64,000 nt of DNA, from NCBI RefSeq assembly GCF_001267405.1, contig NZ_CP012369.1:1886001-1950000 (forward strand), written 5' to 3'. The DNA is from Moorella thermoacetica. Lineage in GTDB: Bacteria; Bacillota; DSM-521; Neomoorellales; Neomoorellaceae. Every line of letters begins with the position of its first letter. Position 1 is the stretch's first letter. Shown here one piece after another: positions 36,501 through 44,421 of this stretch. Position numbers and translations under genes: made by a program. The notes under the pieces were generated by a model that was not told the origin of the DNA, did not search any database, and saw only the letters and a list, made by a program, of their open reading frames with translations.

Positions 36501-36585
36501 CAAAAATACTGTGAAACTTCCGGTTCTCCTCAAGGATCCAGTCCAAGAGCTTCTTAAAGGGTATCGGCCGCATAGCGCCGCTCAT
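33535..36585 (-). CDS. ygfK: YgfK-type FAD/NAD(P), iron-sulfur oxidoreductase (putative selenate reductase subunit)
   Basis: A 1016-residue multidomain flavoprotein. Residues 1-460 form a barrel-like domain (FIDGISPHICSSVTLSTMHG, HDLQYTDGVALI). About 470-530 are a GltD-type Fe-S segment (APCTAGCPIGQDIPEYIRLV, CTQHCAAKCTR). About 545-870 are FAD and NAD domains (VIGAGPAGLAAGYFLARAG, VIGGGNTAMDAARAALRVPG). About 905-965 carry ferredoxin clusters (CNICTEVCPNRANIA, CNECGNCATFCPYDG). YgfK is encoded with ssnA, arcC and xanthine dehydrogenases in anaerobic purine/urate degradation clusters, where it is thought to reduce a purine intermediate; the selenate label is historical. The start has GGGGGGA and a sigma-H-type site just before it. 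Confidence 0.88.
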   Translation of the reverse strand: MSGAMRPIPFKKLLDWILEENRKFHSIFGLPQEKFYRAQPGVYWQLFGEYLENVIGPAAGPHTQLAQNIVAAYLAGGRFFELKTVQVLDRLDIPKPCINAADEGYNVEWSTELAIEEAFEEYVKAWFLLHVLQKELWGTDRRGFMFNMSVGYDLKGIKSPKVDRFIESLKDASKTAIFQECRAVLQAEVDRFTAVDAEFIDGISPHICSSVTLSTMHGCPPAEIETICRYLLAEKRLHTFVKLNPTLLGYKFVKDTLAGMGYSYVQLKEESFSHDLQYTDGVALIGRLQEFAREQGRGFGVKLSNTLPVQVTRGELPGEEMYLSGRALYPLTLNLAARLAQEFNGHLRISYAGGGDAFNLPRLFATGIWPLTVATTLLKPGGYLRLQQIAAELATRMPDTAGEVIDVAQLAGLAAGVTRDPDFRKEKRGVASRKLTRKLPLTDCFLAPCTAGCPIGQDIPEYIRLVGEKRYREAYELIIEKNPLPFITGSICTQHCAAKCTRLDYDEPVRIREMKKEAAVKGYRASRPRCGPAQGKASARVAVIGAGPAGLAAGYFLARAGLGVTIFDKKGKPGGTVTHVIPDFRLSEDAIARDLELVKGTGVEFKLGVSPDFNVAELKRAGYKYVFLAPGAGASRPLELRTGGERVMGAVEFLAKFKEDRQKVRLGKRVAVIGGGNTAMDAARAALRVPGVEKVTIIYRRTREYMPASREELREALAEGVVLKELLAPYSWSEGVLRCQQMELEAPDASGRPGVAVKAGELVDIPADAVLAAIGQDVDYGLLEKNGIAIDEGGRIVVDPATNETSVANVFIGGDALRGPATIVEAIADGRKAARAILTREGLTPPVPGAVPFDREWRLREVNQKKGNLAGAAGDPGLEPQRCLECGFVCNICTEVCPNRANIAIQTRNGGFRDQNQIVHVDGMCNECGNCATFCPYDGAPYRDKLTLFWKEEDFAGSQNNGFLLLAGGAELVFKVRLNGRVQEVKFDPAGKANVDLEQGVLDLILAVYKGYRYLF

Positions 36586-36623
36586 GAATCTTCCCCCCTG
36601 GCAAGGCCTTATTTTATATATAT

Positions 36624-36652
36624 TAATTCGAGCTAAAATTATTTAATCCTGC
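36624..36652 (-). promoter_or_regulatory. Sigma-H-type promoter (site 4) of ygfK
   Basis: GCAGGATTA, 11 bases, CTCGAATTA on the minus strand; only the leading purine of the -10 half is missing. It lies about 40 bases before the ygfK start. Confidence 0.6.
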
Positions 36653-36673
36653 TTATCGCCAGGCCTTTTTTAA

Positions 36674-37609
36674 CTACCTTTCCTCCCGGTCATAGGGTAT
36701 GGACAGGGCCCCGGGCGCCCCTACATGCTTGACGATAGTCTGGCGGGTAGCAAAAATCAGTACGATTACCGTCAGGATGTATGGTAGCATCTTGAGGAAG
36801 AAGGACGGGATGGCAATCTTGGTCGCCGCCTGGAGGCCGTAGGTGAGGGCATCAACACCCCCGAAGAGGTAGGAACCCAGGAGGGCTTTAACCGGGTCCC
36901 ACACGGCGAAGATCACCAGGGCAACGGCAATCCAGCCGCGGCCTGCCGTCATGTTTTCCAGCCAGCTGGGGGCGTAGGCCAGGGAAAGAAAGGCTCCCCC
37001 GGCCCCGGCCAGCATACCGCCGATGATCACGTAGATGTAACGCAGAGCAAAGACATTGACCCCCAGAGCGTCGGCCGCCGCCGGGTTTTCCCCTACCGCC
37101 CGCAGGTTCAGGCCCGGCCGGGTACGGTAGAAATAATACCAGAGGGCGGGTACCAGGATATAGCTTAAGTAAACCAGGGGATCGTGACGGAAAAAAATGG
37201 GGCCGATAAAGGGGATCTGGGATAGCAACGGTAGGGCAACCGGTTTAAAGCTCACGGGCAAGGGGATGCCTACATAGGGCTTACCCAGGAAGCCGCTTAA
37301 ACCGGTGCCAAAGATAGTCAGGGCCAGGCCGGTCACCACCTGGTTGGCCCGCAGGGTTATAGTCAGGACGGCGAAGATTGCCGCCGTAGCCCCGGCTGCT
37401 ACCAGGGCTGCCAGGAAACCCAGCCATGGGCTGGCGGTCTTAACGGCGACCATAAAACCGGTCACCGCCCCGACCAGCATCATGCCCTCCACGCCCAGGT
37501 TGAGGACACCGGCCCTTTCGGCGATGATCTCCCCCAGGGCGGCAAAAAGGATGGGCGTGCCGGCGGTAATGGCCGCCGCCAGGGTGGCAATCCAAACCGA
37601 ATTCTCCAT
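36674..37609 (-). CDS. nupQ: Nucleoside ABC transporter permease (NupQ-like)
   Basis: A 311-residue BPD-type permease of the branched/ribose group with about eight hydrophobic segments: TAGTPILFAALGEIIAERAG-like N-terminus, LNLGVEGMMLVGAVTGF, RAVGENPAAADALGVNVF. This is one of two permeases in BMP-type nucleoside importers. It starts almost directly after the first permease gene. Confidence 0.9.
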   Translation of the reverse strand: MENSVWIATLAAAITAGTPILFAALGEIIAERAGVLNLGVEGMMLVGAVTGFMVAVKTASPWLGFLAALVAAGATAAIFAVLTITLRANQVVTGLALTIFGTGLSGFLGKPYVGIPLPVSFKPVALPLLSQIPFIGPIFFRHDPLVYLSYILVPALWYYFYRTRPGLNLRAVGENPAAADALGVNVFALRYIYVIIGGMLAGAGGAFLSLAYAPSWLENMTAGRGWIAVALVIFAVWDPVKALLGSYLFGGVDALTYGLQAATKIAIPSFFLKMLPYILTVIVLIFATRQTIVKHVGAPGALSIPYDREER

Positions 37610-37611
37610 GA

Positions 37612-38733
37612 TTATTTTCCCTCCTTACGACCGAAGTGCAACCGGTAACGGGTCAGGATCTCACCGCCAAGGACAAAGAAGAGGATGGCCCCCTGGAGCA
37701 TTGATACCGTGGCCGCCGGTACCCCGGAAGTCTGGACGCTGTACCCGCCGACAATGAGACCGCCGAAGAGGATAGAAACCAGGATGATGGTCGCCGGGTG
37801 CAGCTTGGCCAGCCAGGCGATGATAATGGCGGTATAGCCGTATCCCGGGGAGATGCCGTGCTGGAGGCGGTGGGTGATGCCGGCCACCTCGCTCATGCCG
37901 GCCAGCCCGGCCAGGGCGCCGCTAAGGAGCATAACTAGGATAATATTGCGTTCGATATTCATGCCGGCGTAACGGGTGGCCCGGGCGCTCTCGCCGATGA
38001 CCCGGATCTCATAACCCCACCTGGTGTGCCAGAGGATAATGGCGAGGAGCACGGCCGCCACCAGGGCAAAGATCAATCCCACGTGCACCCTGGTGCCGGC
38101 AATGGTAGGTAGCGCTGCGGCATCGCTGAAGGTGGCCGTGAGGGGAAAGTTAAAACCCTTGGGGTCCTTCCAGGGACCGTAAACCAAGTAGTCCACCCAG
38201 AGGATGGCTACATAGTTGAGCATCAGGGTGGTAATGACCTCGTTGACGCCCCATTTGGCCCGGGGCAAGGCTGGCAGCAATCCCCACAGGGCCCCCATCA
38301 AGCCCCCGGCAAGGAACATGGCCGGCAGCATAATGTAAGCCGGTAAATGGGGAAAAGTCAGGGCCACCCAACTGGCGCCAAAGGCGCCCATATAGAACTG
38401 GCCTTCAGCGCCGATGTTCCAGAGGAGCATGCGGAAGGCCACCGAAACCCCCAGGCCCGCCAGCATCAGGGGGATAGCCTTGACGATGGTTTCCGAGATA
38501 CCGTACTTGGAACCGACGGCACCGTTGAGCATGCTCTGGTAGACCTTCATTGGTTGAAAGCCGGTGGCCGCCAGGAAGATGGCCCCGACGGCCAGGGCCA
38601 GGATGACGGATATAACGGGTACTACCACGGCCATAAAGCGCGAGGGTTCCAGGCGCTTTTCTAAGGTTAACGCGGGTCCAGATCCCGGCCCGGAACTCCG
38701 GTTGGTATTCTTGGGTACGGCTGTAGCTGGCAT
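37612..38733 (-). CDS. nupP: Nucleoside ABC transporter permease (NupP-like)
   Basis: A 373-residue permease with a polar N-terminus followed by about nine hydrophobic segments: AFRMLLWNIGAEGQFYMGAF, WGVNEVITTLMLNYVAILWV, RYAGMNIERNIILVMLLSGA. The ATG overlaps the ATPase stop by one base (TGATG), so translation is coupled. Confidence 0.9.
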   Translation of the reverse strand: MPATAVPKNTNRSSGPGSGPALTLEKRLEPSRFMAVVVPVISVILALAVGAIFLAATGFQPMKVYQSMLNGAVGSKYGISETIVKAIPLMLAGLGVSVAFRMLLWNIGAEGQFYMGAFGASWVALTFPHLPAYIMLPAMFLAGGLMGALWGLLPALPRAKWGVNEVITTLMLNYVAILWVDYLVYGPWKDPKGFNFPLTATFSDAAALPTIAGTRVHVGLIFALVAAVLLAIILWHTRWGYEIRVIGESARATRYAGMNIERNIILVMLLSGALAGLAGMSEVAGITHRLQHGISPGYGYTAIIIAWLAKLHPATIILVSILFGGLIVGGYSVQTSGVPAATVSMLQGAILFFVLGGEILTRYRLHFGRKEGK

Positions 38734-40250
38734 CAGGCTCCGACCTCCATTCTTTTCGCCCCGGCCATCATCAGGCCCAGCTCCTCCACGCTGGCCTTTT
38801 CAGTGGGCATCAAGCCCATAATCTGGCCTTCATACATTACGGCTATGCGGTCGGCCAGGCGGAAGAGCTCCTCCAGGTCCTCGGAAATCAGAAGAATGGC
38901 CGTACCGGCGGCCCGCTGCTCCAGGAGCAGGCGGTGGACCGTTTCCGTAGCGTCAACGTCCAGGCCCCGGGCCGGGTAGACGGCCACCAACAGGCGCGGC
39001 CGGGAGGAAATCTCGCGGGCAAGGAGCAGCCGCTGCAGGTTGCCGCCGGACATCATTTTCACCGGGGCGTCCAGACCGGCCATCTTTACTTTGAAGTGTT
39101 GCACCAGTTCGCCGGCCCATTGGCGCGCTGCCCTCCGGTTCATGATGGTCCTACCCCAGCGGGGATGGCGGTATTCCTTCAGGAGCAGGTTGTCGACAGC
39201 TCCCAGGTTGGGTATAAGGCCCGTACCCAGGCGATCTTCGGGTATATAGCCCACTCCGGCCTGGATTACCCGGCAGGGGTCGCACTGGCCTAGTTCCTGC
39301 CCGGAAACGGTAATGCTGCCGCCCTGGCAGGGCCGCAAGCCGGCGATGACCTCGGCCAACTCCCGCTGGCCGTTGCCGGCCACCCCGGCAATACCCAGGA
39401 TCTCACCGGCAAAGACCTCCAGGTTGATACCCCGTAGAGCTGGCAGGCCTTTATCGTTTAGAGCCCTTAAATCTCTGATCTCCAGGATCTTTTCGCCCTT
39501 TTTAGCTACAGGCTTATCCCCCTGCCAGACAATCTCCCGGCCGACCATCATCCGGGCCAGTTCCTTTTCGCTGGTTTCACTCTTTTTCACTGTGGCCACC
39601 GTCTTGCCACCCCGGAGAATAGTAATGGTATCGGCGGCGTCCATAACTTCCTGGAGTTTATGGGTAATGAAGATCACGGCGCAGCCCTGGGCAGCCATTC
39701 TTTTCAAGGTCCGATACAGATCCCGGGCTTCCTGGGGGGTCAGGACGGCCGTCGGTTCATCGAGAATCAGGACCCGGGTCTTCCGGTACAGGAGCTTGAT
39801 GATCTCGACCCGCTGTTGTTCCCCCACTGAAAGCTGCCAGATCCGCGCCTGGGGGTCCACCTGGAGGCCGTATTCTTTAGAAAGCGCGGCTATTTCCCCG
39901 GCCAGCCGGTTTACGTTGAGTTTAAGGCCGCCTTTAAGCCCCAGGGCCACATTCTCCGTTACCGTGAAGGGCGCCACCAGCCGAAAGTGCTGGTGGACCA
40001 TGCCGATACCCGCCTCAATGGCGTCCCGGGGCGAGCGGAAATTGACCCTCCGGCCGTCCAGGTAGATCTCCCCGCCATCGGGCCGGTACAGGCCCGTAAG
40101 AACACTCATCAGGGTACTTTTTCCCGCCCCATTCTCCCCCAGCAGGGCGTGAATTTCCCCAGCGTGGACGGCCAGGTTGACCCCCTCGTTGGCCACCACG
40201 CCCGGAAAAACCTTGGTTATCCCCCGCATTTCAACCAGCGGTACTGCCAT
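38733..40250 (-). CDS. nupO: Nucleoside ABC transporter ATPase (double-domain, NupO-like)
   Basis: A 505-residue protein with two ABC domains. The first has Walker A GENGAGKST, signature LSVGEQQRVEI and Walker B VLILDEPTAVLT. The second (about 265-490) is degenerate: GVAGNGQREL replaces Walker A and MMSGGNLQRLLLAREI is the signature. This asymmetry is usual in ribose/nucleoside importers. ATG 40250 with GGGAGG is preferred to the longer frame. A sigma-H-type site lies about 70 bases before the start. Confidence 0.93.
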   Translation of the reverse strand: MAVPLVEMRGITKVFPGVVANEGVNLAVHAGEIHALLGENGAGKSTLMSVLTGLYRPDGGEIYLDGRRVNFRSPRDAIEAGIGMVHQHFRLVAPFTVTENVALGLKGGLKLNVNRLAGEIAALSKEYGLQVDPQARIWQLSVGEQQRVEIIKLLYRKTRVLILDEPTAVLTPQEARDLYRTLKRMAAQGCAVIFITHKLQEVMDAADTITILRGGKTVATVKKSETSEKELARMMVGREIVWQGDKPVAKKGEKILEIRDLRALNDKGLPALRGINLEVFAGEILGIAGVAGNGQRELAEVIAGLRPCQGGSITVSGQELGQCDPCRVIQAGVGYIPEDRLGTGLIPNLGAVDNLLLKEYRHPRWGRTIMNRRAARQWAGELVQHFKVKMAGLDAPVKMMSGGNLQRLLLAREISSRPRLLVAVYPARGLDVDATETVHRLLLEQRAAGTAILLISEDLEELFRLADRIAVMYEGQIMGLMPTEKASVEELGLMMAGAKRMEVGA

Positions 40251-40320
40251 GAAATTTAACCTCCCCGGAGGTATATAGCAACGTAAAGTAAAACCGCCTC
40301 TTACCAAACATATAGCTACA

Positions 40321-40349
40321 TCATTCGCTACGGTCGGTAAAATTCCTGC
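40321..40349 (-). promoter_or_regulatory. Sigma-H-type promoter (site 5) of the nupOPQ genes
   Basis: GCAGGAATT, 11 bases, AGCGAATGA on the minus strand; one mismatch in the final WW. It lies in the gap between the BMP gene and its ATPase. Confidence 0.6.
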
Positions 40350-40415
40350 CCCTTGCAGTTACTTATAGCTAAATTTTCGATTAATTATTATTATGCCACT
40401 TAACCCATTGGCTAC

Positions 40416-40446
40416 AGGAAAGGCCGTGGAAATAAATCCCACGGCC
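40416..40446 (-). terminator. Terminator after the BMP lipoprotein gene
   Basis: GGCCGTGG/CCACGGCC followed by TTTCCTG on the minus strand, 20 bases after the stop. Its moderate strength may allow partial read-through into nupOPQ. Confidence 0.6.
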
Positions 40447-40465
40447 CCCAGCTCCCAAGAGACCA

Positions 40466-41605
40466 TTATTTCGGGATTTCACCCTCGACGCCTTCTACAA
40501 ACCAGTTGAAGCCCAGGATATCTTCCTGACTCATCTTCTGGCCTTCCTGGACCCGGATTTTGCCACTCTGGTCCTTGATGGGCCCCTGGAATACGAAGAA
40601 TTTGCCGTCAATGATCTCCTGTTTCTTCTTTTCTACCAGGTCGCGGACATCCTGGGGCACCATCTTGTTGAAGGGCGCCAGGTCGACGATCCCGTCCTTC
40701 ATGGTGCCGTAGTATTGCTCCGGTTTCCAGGTACCGTTCTTGACGGCTTCCACTATCTTTACATAGTAGGGACCCCAGTTCCAGACGGGCGAAGTCAGGG
40801 TGGCATTGGGAGCGAACTGGCTCATATCGCTGTCATAGCCGATACCGTAGGCGCCCCTCTCCTGGGCTGCCTGTTGTGGGCCCGGGGTATCCTGGTGCTG
40901 GGCGATGACATCGGCTCCGGCATCCAGCAGGCTCAGGGCGGCCTGCTTCTCGGCGGCCGGGTCATACCAGGTATTGGTCCAGACTACTTTGACCTTCACG
41001 TTGGGGTTAACCGAGCGCGCCCCCAGGGTGAAGGCGTTGATGCCGCGAATAACCTCCGGGATGGGGTGGGCGGCTACGAAGCCCAGGACGTTCTTCTTGG
41101 TCATCTTGCCGGCCACCATACCCGAGAGGTAACGGGCCTCTTCCATAGCGCCAAAGTAGGTACCGACGTTCTCTGCCGTCTTGTAGCCCGAGCAGTGCAT
41201 AAAGATGACATTGGGGTATTTCTTGGCCACGTTGATAACGTAGTCCATATAGCCGAAGCTGGTGGCAAAAATTATCTTATTACCCTGTTCGGCCAGCTCC
41301 GTCAGGACGCGCTCCGCGTCGGCCCCTTCAGGTACGTTCTCCATGTAGGTGGTTTCCACCCAGGGCAGCTTTTCCGCCAGGTATTTCCGGCCCTGGTCGT
41401 GGGCCCAGCTCCAGCCCGCATCACCGACTGGACCTACGTAAACAAAGGCCACCTTCATTTTCTGGTTTTGATCCTGCCCGCCGCTCGCCGTATTAGCTCC
41501 GCTTTTACTCTCGCCAGCCGGCTTCTGGCCGCCGCAACCCACGGCAGCGACAGCCACCGCCAGGGCCAGGAGCAACATCAACAGCACGCGCAAACCTTTC
41601 TTCAT
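40466..41605 (-). CDS. BMP-family nucleoside-binding lipoprotein
   Basis: A 379-residue exported solute-binding protein. It has a type II signal peptide ending LAVAVAAVGCGG, where Cys24 is the lipidated residue, then a Ser/Gly/Gln-rich linker. Mature text: VAFVYVGPVGDAGWSWAHDQ, FATSFGYMDYVINVAKKYP, VIAQHQDTPGPQQAAQERGA, GIGYDSDMSQFAPNATLTS. It captures nucleosides or purine bases for the adjacent NupOPQ. A strong AAGGAGG lies about 31 bases before ATG, with a 7-bp hairpin between them. Confidence 0.92.
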   Translation of the reverse strand: MKKGLRVLLMLLLALAVAVAAVGCGGQKPAGESKSGANTASGGQDQNQKMKVAFVYVGPVGDAGWSWAHDQGRKYLAEKLPWVETTYMENVPEGADAERVLTELAEQGNKIIFATSFGYMDYVINVAKKYPNVIFMHCSGYKTAENVGTYFGAMEEARYLSGMVAGKMTKKNVLGFVAAHPIPEVIRGINAFTLGARSVNPNVKVKVVWTNTWYDPAAEKQAALSLLDAGADVIAQHQDTPGPQQAAQERGAYGIGYDSDMSQFAPNATLTSPVWNWGPYYVKIVEAVKNGTWKPEQYYGTMKDGIVDLAPFNKMVPQDVRDLVEKKKQEIIDGKFFVFQGPIKDQSGKIRVQEGQKMSQEDILGFNWFVEGVEGEIPK

Positions 41606-41611
41606 ACTCGC

Positions 41612-41645
41612 CCGCGGTACCGTAACCGCGGCTCACACCTCCTTG
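41612..41645 (-). promoter_or_regulatory. Shine-Dalgarno and hairpin spacer before the BMP gene
   Basis: AAGGAGG at 41637-41645 is separated from ATG 41605 by the perfect hairpin CCGCGGT-loop-ACCGCGG (41612-41631). Folding would bring the site close to the start codon. Confidence 0.4.
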
Positions 41646-41740
41646 GTATTAATGGGGCTCTCTCATTCCTATTTTGTTTCTACATTAATATATAGTCCCG
41701 TACCCATCACCCCCTTTACATGAACCATGCCCCGGAGCTA

Positions 41741-41785
41741 AAAACGAAAAACCGGGTACCTCCATAGCCACAAAGGAAATAACCC
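41741..41785 (-). terminator. Terminator stem after purine riboswitch 1
   Basis: On the minus strand GGGTTATTTCC pairs imperfectly with GGAGGTACCC, followed by GGTTTTTCGTTTTT. Its 5' arm begins at the 3' strand of riboswitch helix P1, the usual layout for transcription control. Confidence 0.5.
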
Positions 41786-41852
41786 TTCGTAGCCAAGGTG
41801 ATTCCGGTCACCTGGTAGAAACCCCCGGACCAATCTCCGGGACTATACGAAG
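41785..41852 (-). ncRNA. Purine-type riboswitch 1 (upstream of BMP nucleoside lipoprotein)
   Basis: The minus strand has P1 CTTCGTA/TACGAAG, J1-2 TATAG, P2 CCCGGA.../TCCGGGG, J2-3 GTTTCTACC (canonical), then P3 CCAGGTGA/TCACCTTGG with a bulge and loop CCGGAA, and J3-1 GGCTACG. The C before TACG is the guanine-type specificity base. The base before it is G, where the family usually has A, and P3 plus its loop is two bases longer than in xpt-type aptamers. It lies between a sigma-H-type promoter and the BMP gene. Confidence 0.8.
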
Positions 41853-41890
41853 AAACCTAAAAGAAGACTCCCACTTTTATTAATAAAATA

Positions 41891-41919
41891 TAATTCGCTG
41901 TTCAATCTTAAAATCCTTC
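41891..41919 (-). promoter_or_regulatory. Sigma-H-type promoter (site 6) before purine riboswitch 1
   Basis: GAAGGATTT, 11 bases, AGCGAATTA on the minus strand, a full consensus match. The predicted start is some 30 bases before the riboswitch. Confidence 0.7.
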
Positions 41920-41989
41920 CAGGTTCACAAAAATCGACCGGATAAAACATGTCTTTTTAAAAGTATACTGTATTAAACTTTTTATTTTT

Positions 41990-42018
41990 AAAGGAGATCA
42001 CATCTTAACGTCGAATAT
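41990..42018 (+). promoter_or_regulatory. Sigma-H-type promoter (site 7), plus strand, before the hydroxyacid dehydrogenase
   Basis: AAAGGAGAT, 11 bases, GTCGAATAT; one mismatch in the -35 WWW. It ends 43 bases before the ATG at 42061 and lies back-to-back with site 6. Confidence 0.6.
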
Positions 42019-42060
42019 AAATGCCAATAAAGTCGTACTTAATTTCTGGAGGGATTTTTA

Positions 42061-43050
42061 ATGTCTAAATGGAACGTCTATGTTACTCGTCTGGTCCCAC
42101 AACCGGCCCTGGATCTCCTGGCCGAGTACTGCGACCTGGAGATCAACCCTGAAGACCGGGTCCTGACCAGGGCTGAATTGCTGGAAAAGGTCCGGGGTCG
42201 CGACGGCATCCTCTGTCTCCTGACGGACATCCTGGACGACGAGGTCTTTACCGCAGCTAAAGGGGCCAAGATCTTCGCCAACTTAGCCGTCGGCTTTAAT
42301 AACGTCGACCTGGAAGCAGCCACCCGGCACGGGATCATGATCACCAATACCCCGGGCGTCCTCACCGAAGCCACCGCCGACATGGCCTGGGCCCTGCTCT
42401 TTGCTGTGGCACGGCGGGTGGTGGAAGGCGACAAGTTTACCCGGGCCGGTAAATACAAGGGCTGGGGCCCCCTGTTGATGCTCGGCCAGGAAATTACCGG
42501 TAAAACCCTGGGCGTCATCGGCGCCGGCCGTATCGGCACCGCCTTTGCCCGCAAAGCCAGGGGCTTTGATATGAAGGTCCTCTACCACGATGTCCAGCCA
42601 AGCAAGGCTTTCGAAGAAGCCACCGGCGGTCAATTCGTCGACAAGGAGACCCTCCTCAAGGAAGCTGATTTTGTTTCCCTGCACGTTCCCTTAATGCCTT
42701 CGACCACCCACCTCATCAGTACTCCGGAACTAAAACTGATGAAGAAAACAGCCATCCTCATTAACACCTCCCGTGGCCCGGTCGTTGATGAAAAGGCCCT
42801 GGTCAAAGCCCTCCGAGAGAAGGAAATCTGGGGCGCCGGCCTGGACGTCTTCGAAAACGAACCGGAACTGGCCCCGGGCCTGGCTGACCTGGAGAATGTT
42901 GTTCTCTGCCCCCACATCGCCAGCGCTACCTGGGAAACCCGGACCAATATGGCCTTAATGGCCGCCAACAACCTGCTGGCCGCCCTGCGGGGTGAACTAC
43001 CGCCCCAGTGCCTGAACCCCGAAGTTTACTACCGGCAACACGGTAAATAG
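42061..43050 (+). CDS. D-2-hydroxyacid dehydrogenase (glyoxylate/hydroxypyruvate reductase type)
   Basis: A 329-residue NAD(P)-dependent enzyme. The nucleotide fold has LGVIGAGRIGTAFARKARGF. The catalytic Arg is in INTSRGPVVDEKAL, the Glu in LDVFENEPELAPG and the His in LCPHIASATWETR. It fits the GyaR/hydroxypyruvate reductase group. GGAGGG precedes ATG. It is followed 28 bases on by an aminotransferase, so the pair could interconvert an amino acid and its hydroxyacid, for instance serine, hydroxypyruvate and glycerate, or glycine and glyoxylate. The direction is unknown. Confidence 0.88.
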   Translation: MSKWNVYVTRLVPQPALDLLAEYCDLEINPEDRVLTRAELLEKVRGRDGILCLLTDILDDEVFTAAKGAKIFANLAVGFNNVDLEAATRHGIMITNTPGVLTEATADMAWALLFAVARRVVEGDKFTRAGKYKGWGPLLMLGQEITGKTLGVIGAGRIGTAFARKARGFDMKVLYHDVQPSKAFEEATGGQFVDKETLLKEADFVSLHVPLMPSTTHLISTPELKLMKKTAILINTSRGPVVDEKALVKALREKEIWGAGLDVFENEPELAPGLADLENVVLCPHIASATWETRTNMALMAANNLLAALRGELPPQCLNPEVYYRQHGK

Positions 43051-43078
43051 ATAGGATTTTATTAGGAGGAGAAAGCCC

Positions 43079-44257
43079 ATGTTCGAAAAAATCTTTGCCG
43101 ACAAAATGGCCAATCTGGGGACCGAAACGGCCTTTATGGTCCTGGCCAAGGCCAAAGCTCTGGAAGCCCAGGGCAAGGAGATCATCCACCTGGAAATCGG
43201 CGAACCCGATTTCGCTACCCCCCGCAACATAATCGACGCCGGCATCCGGGCCCTGAACGAAGGTTATACTCATTACACCCCCGCCCCCGGGCTGCCGGAA
43301 GTCCGGGCGACCATTGCTGAGTATGCCACCCGGCAGAAGGGCGTTCATTACGACCCGGAAGAAGTCGTCATCGTTCCCGGGGGTAAACCCATAATGTTCT
43401 TTACCATCCTGGCCCTGGTAAACCCGGGTGACGAGGTCATCTACCCCAATCCCGGCTTCCCTATTTATGAATCCGTCATCAACTTCGTCGGCGGCAAGGC
43501 AGTTCCCCTGCCCATCCGGGAAGAAAACGACTTCCGCCTGGATGTAGATGAACTGGCAGGGCTCATCACCCCCAAAACCAAACTCCTGATCATCAATTCC
43601 CCCGCCAACCCCACCGGCGGCGTCCTCACGGCTGAAGATATCGGCCGCATCGCCGACCTGGTCCGGGGTAAGAACATTGTCGTCCTGGCCGACGAGATCT
43701 ACGATCGCATCGTTTACGACGGTGCCCGTCCCGTATCCATTGCCGCCCAGCCGGGTATGAAGGACTGGACCATTATCCTGGACGGTTTCTCCAAGACCTA
43801 CGCCATGACCGGTTGGCGGATCGGCTACGGCCTGATGCACCGGGAGCTCGCCGACCGCATCGCCCAGTTGATGGTCAACTCCAACTCCTGCACCGCCGCC
43901 TTTACCCAAAAGGCTGCCCAGGAGGCCCTGACCGGACCCCAGGACGCCGCCGAGGCCATGGTGGCCGAATTTAAGAAGCGGCGGGACATCATTGTTGATG
44001 GCCTGAACAGCATTCCCGGTATTACCTGCAAACGGCCTCTGGGTTCCTTCTACGTCTTCCCCAACATCAAGGGTCTGGGCCTCTCCAGCCAGGAGCTGGA
44101 AGCCTTCCTGATGGAAAAGGCGGGCGTAGCCGCCCTGAGCGGTACGGCCTTCGGTAAATACGGGGAAGGCTACCTGCGTCTCTCCTATGCCAACTCGGTG
44201 GAGAACATCGAGAAAGCCCTGGAGAAAATAGCGGCTGCCGTAAAGGAGCTGCGGTAG
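43079..44257 (+). CDS. Class I/II PLP-dependent aminotransferase
   Basis: A 392-residue aspartate-aminotransferase-fold enzyme. The PLP lysine is in DGFSKTYAMTGWRIGYG. Other marks: IINSPANPTGGVLTAED, VLADEIYDRIVYDG and the C-terminal arginine in GYLRLSYANSVENI. AGGAGG precedes ATG. Its partner suggests serine/alanine/glycine:2-oxoacid specificity, but sequence alone does not settle it. A strong terminator follows. Confidence 0.88.
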   Translation: MFEKIFADKMANLGTETAFMVLAKAKALEAQGKEIIHLEIGEPDFATPRNIIDAGIRALNEGYTHYTPAPGLPEVRATIAEYATRQKGVHYDPEEVVIVPGGKPIMFFTILALVNPGDEVIYPNPGFPIYESVINFVGGKAVPLPIREENDFRLDVDELAGLITPKTKLLIINSPANPTGGVLTAEDIGRIADLVRGKNIVVLADEIYDRIVYDGARPVSIAAQPGMKDWTIILDGFSKTYAMTGWRIGYGLMHRELADRIAQLMVNSNSCTAAFTQKAAQEALTGPQDAAEAMVAEFKKRRDIIVDGLNSIPGITCKRPLGSFYVFPNIKGLGLSSQELEAFLMEKAGVAALSGTAFGKYGEGYLRLSYANSVENIEKALEKIAAAVKELR

Positions 44258-44288
44258 ATTACCGCCTGGTTTCCCGGCGGTTACAAAG

Positions 44289-44326
44289 CCAGGAGGGTGA
44301 GTTCCCGGCCTCCTGGTTTTTCTTTT
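44289..44326 (+). terminator. Terminator of the dehydrogenase/aminotransferase operon
   Basis: CCAGGAGG/CCTCCTGG with a 12-base loop, then TTTTTCTTTTT. Confidence 0.9.
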
Positions 44327-44334
44327 TAGGGCGC

Positions 44335-44379
44335 AAAAAAACGTCTACAATGAGGGCCCCGTTACCCTGATGTAGACGT
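44335..44379 (-). terminator. Terminator of the xdh/ssnA operon
   Basis: ACGTCTACA/TGTAGACGT with a 21-base loop, then a run of T on the minus strand, 42 bases after the last stop. Confidence 0.8.
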
Positions 44380-44421
44380 CTTTGCCTGCAGTAATAACTT
44401 TTCACCAGGTATTTTTTGTAT

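Noticed and set aside
33535-36585. Glutamate synthase small subunit
   Set aside because: The middle is GltD-like, but the 460-residue N-terminal domain and C-terminal ferredoxin clusters are those of YgfK.
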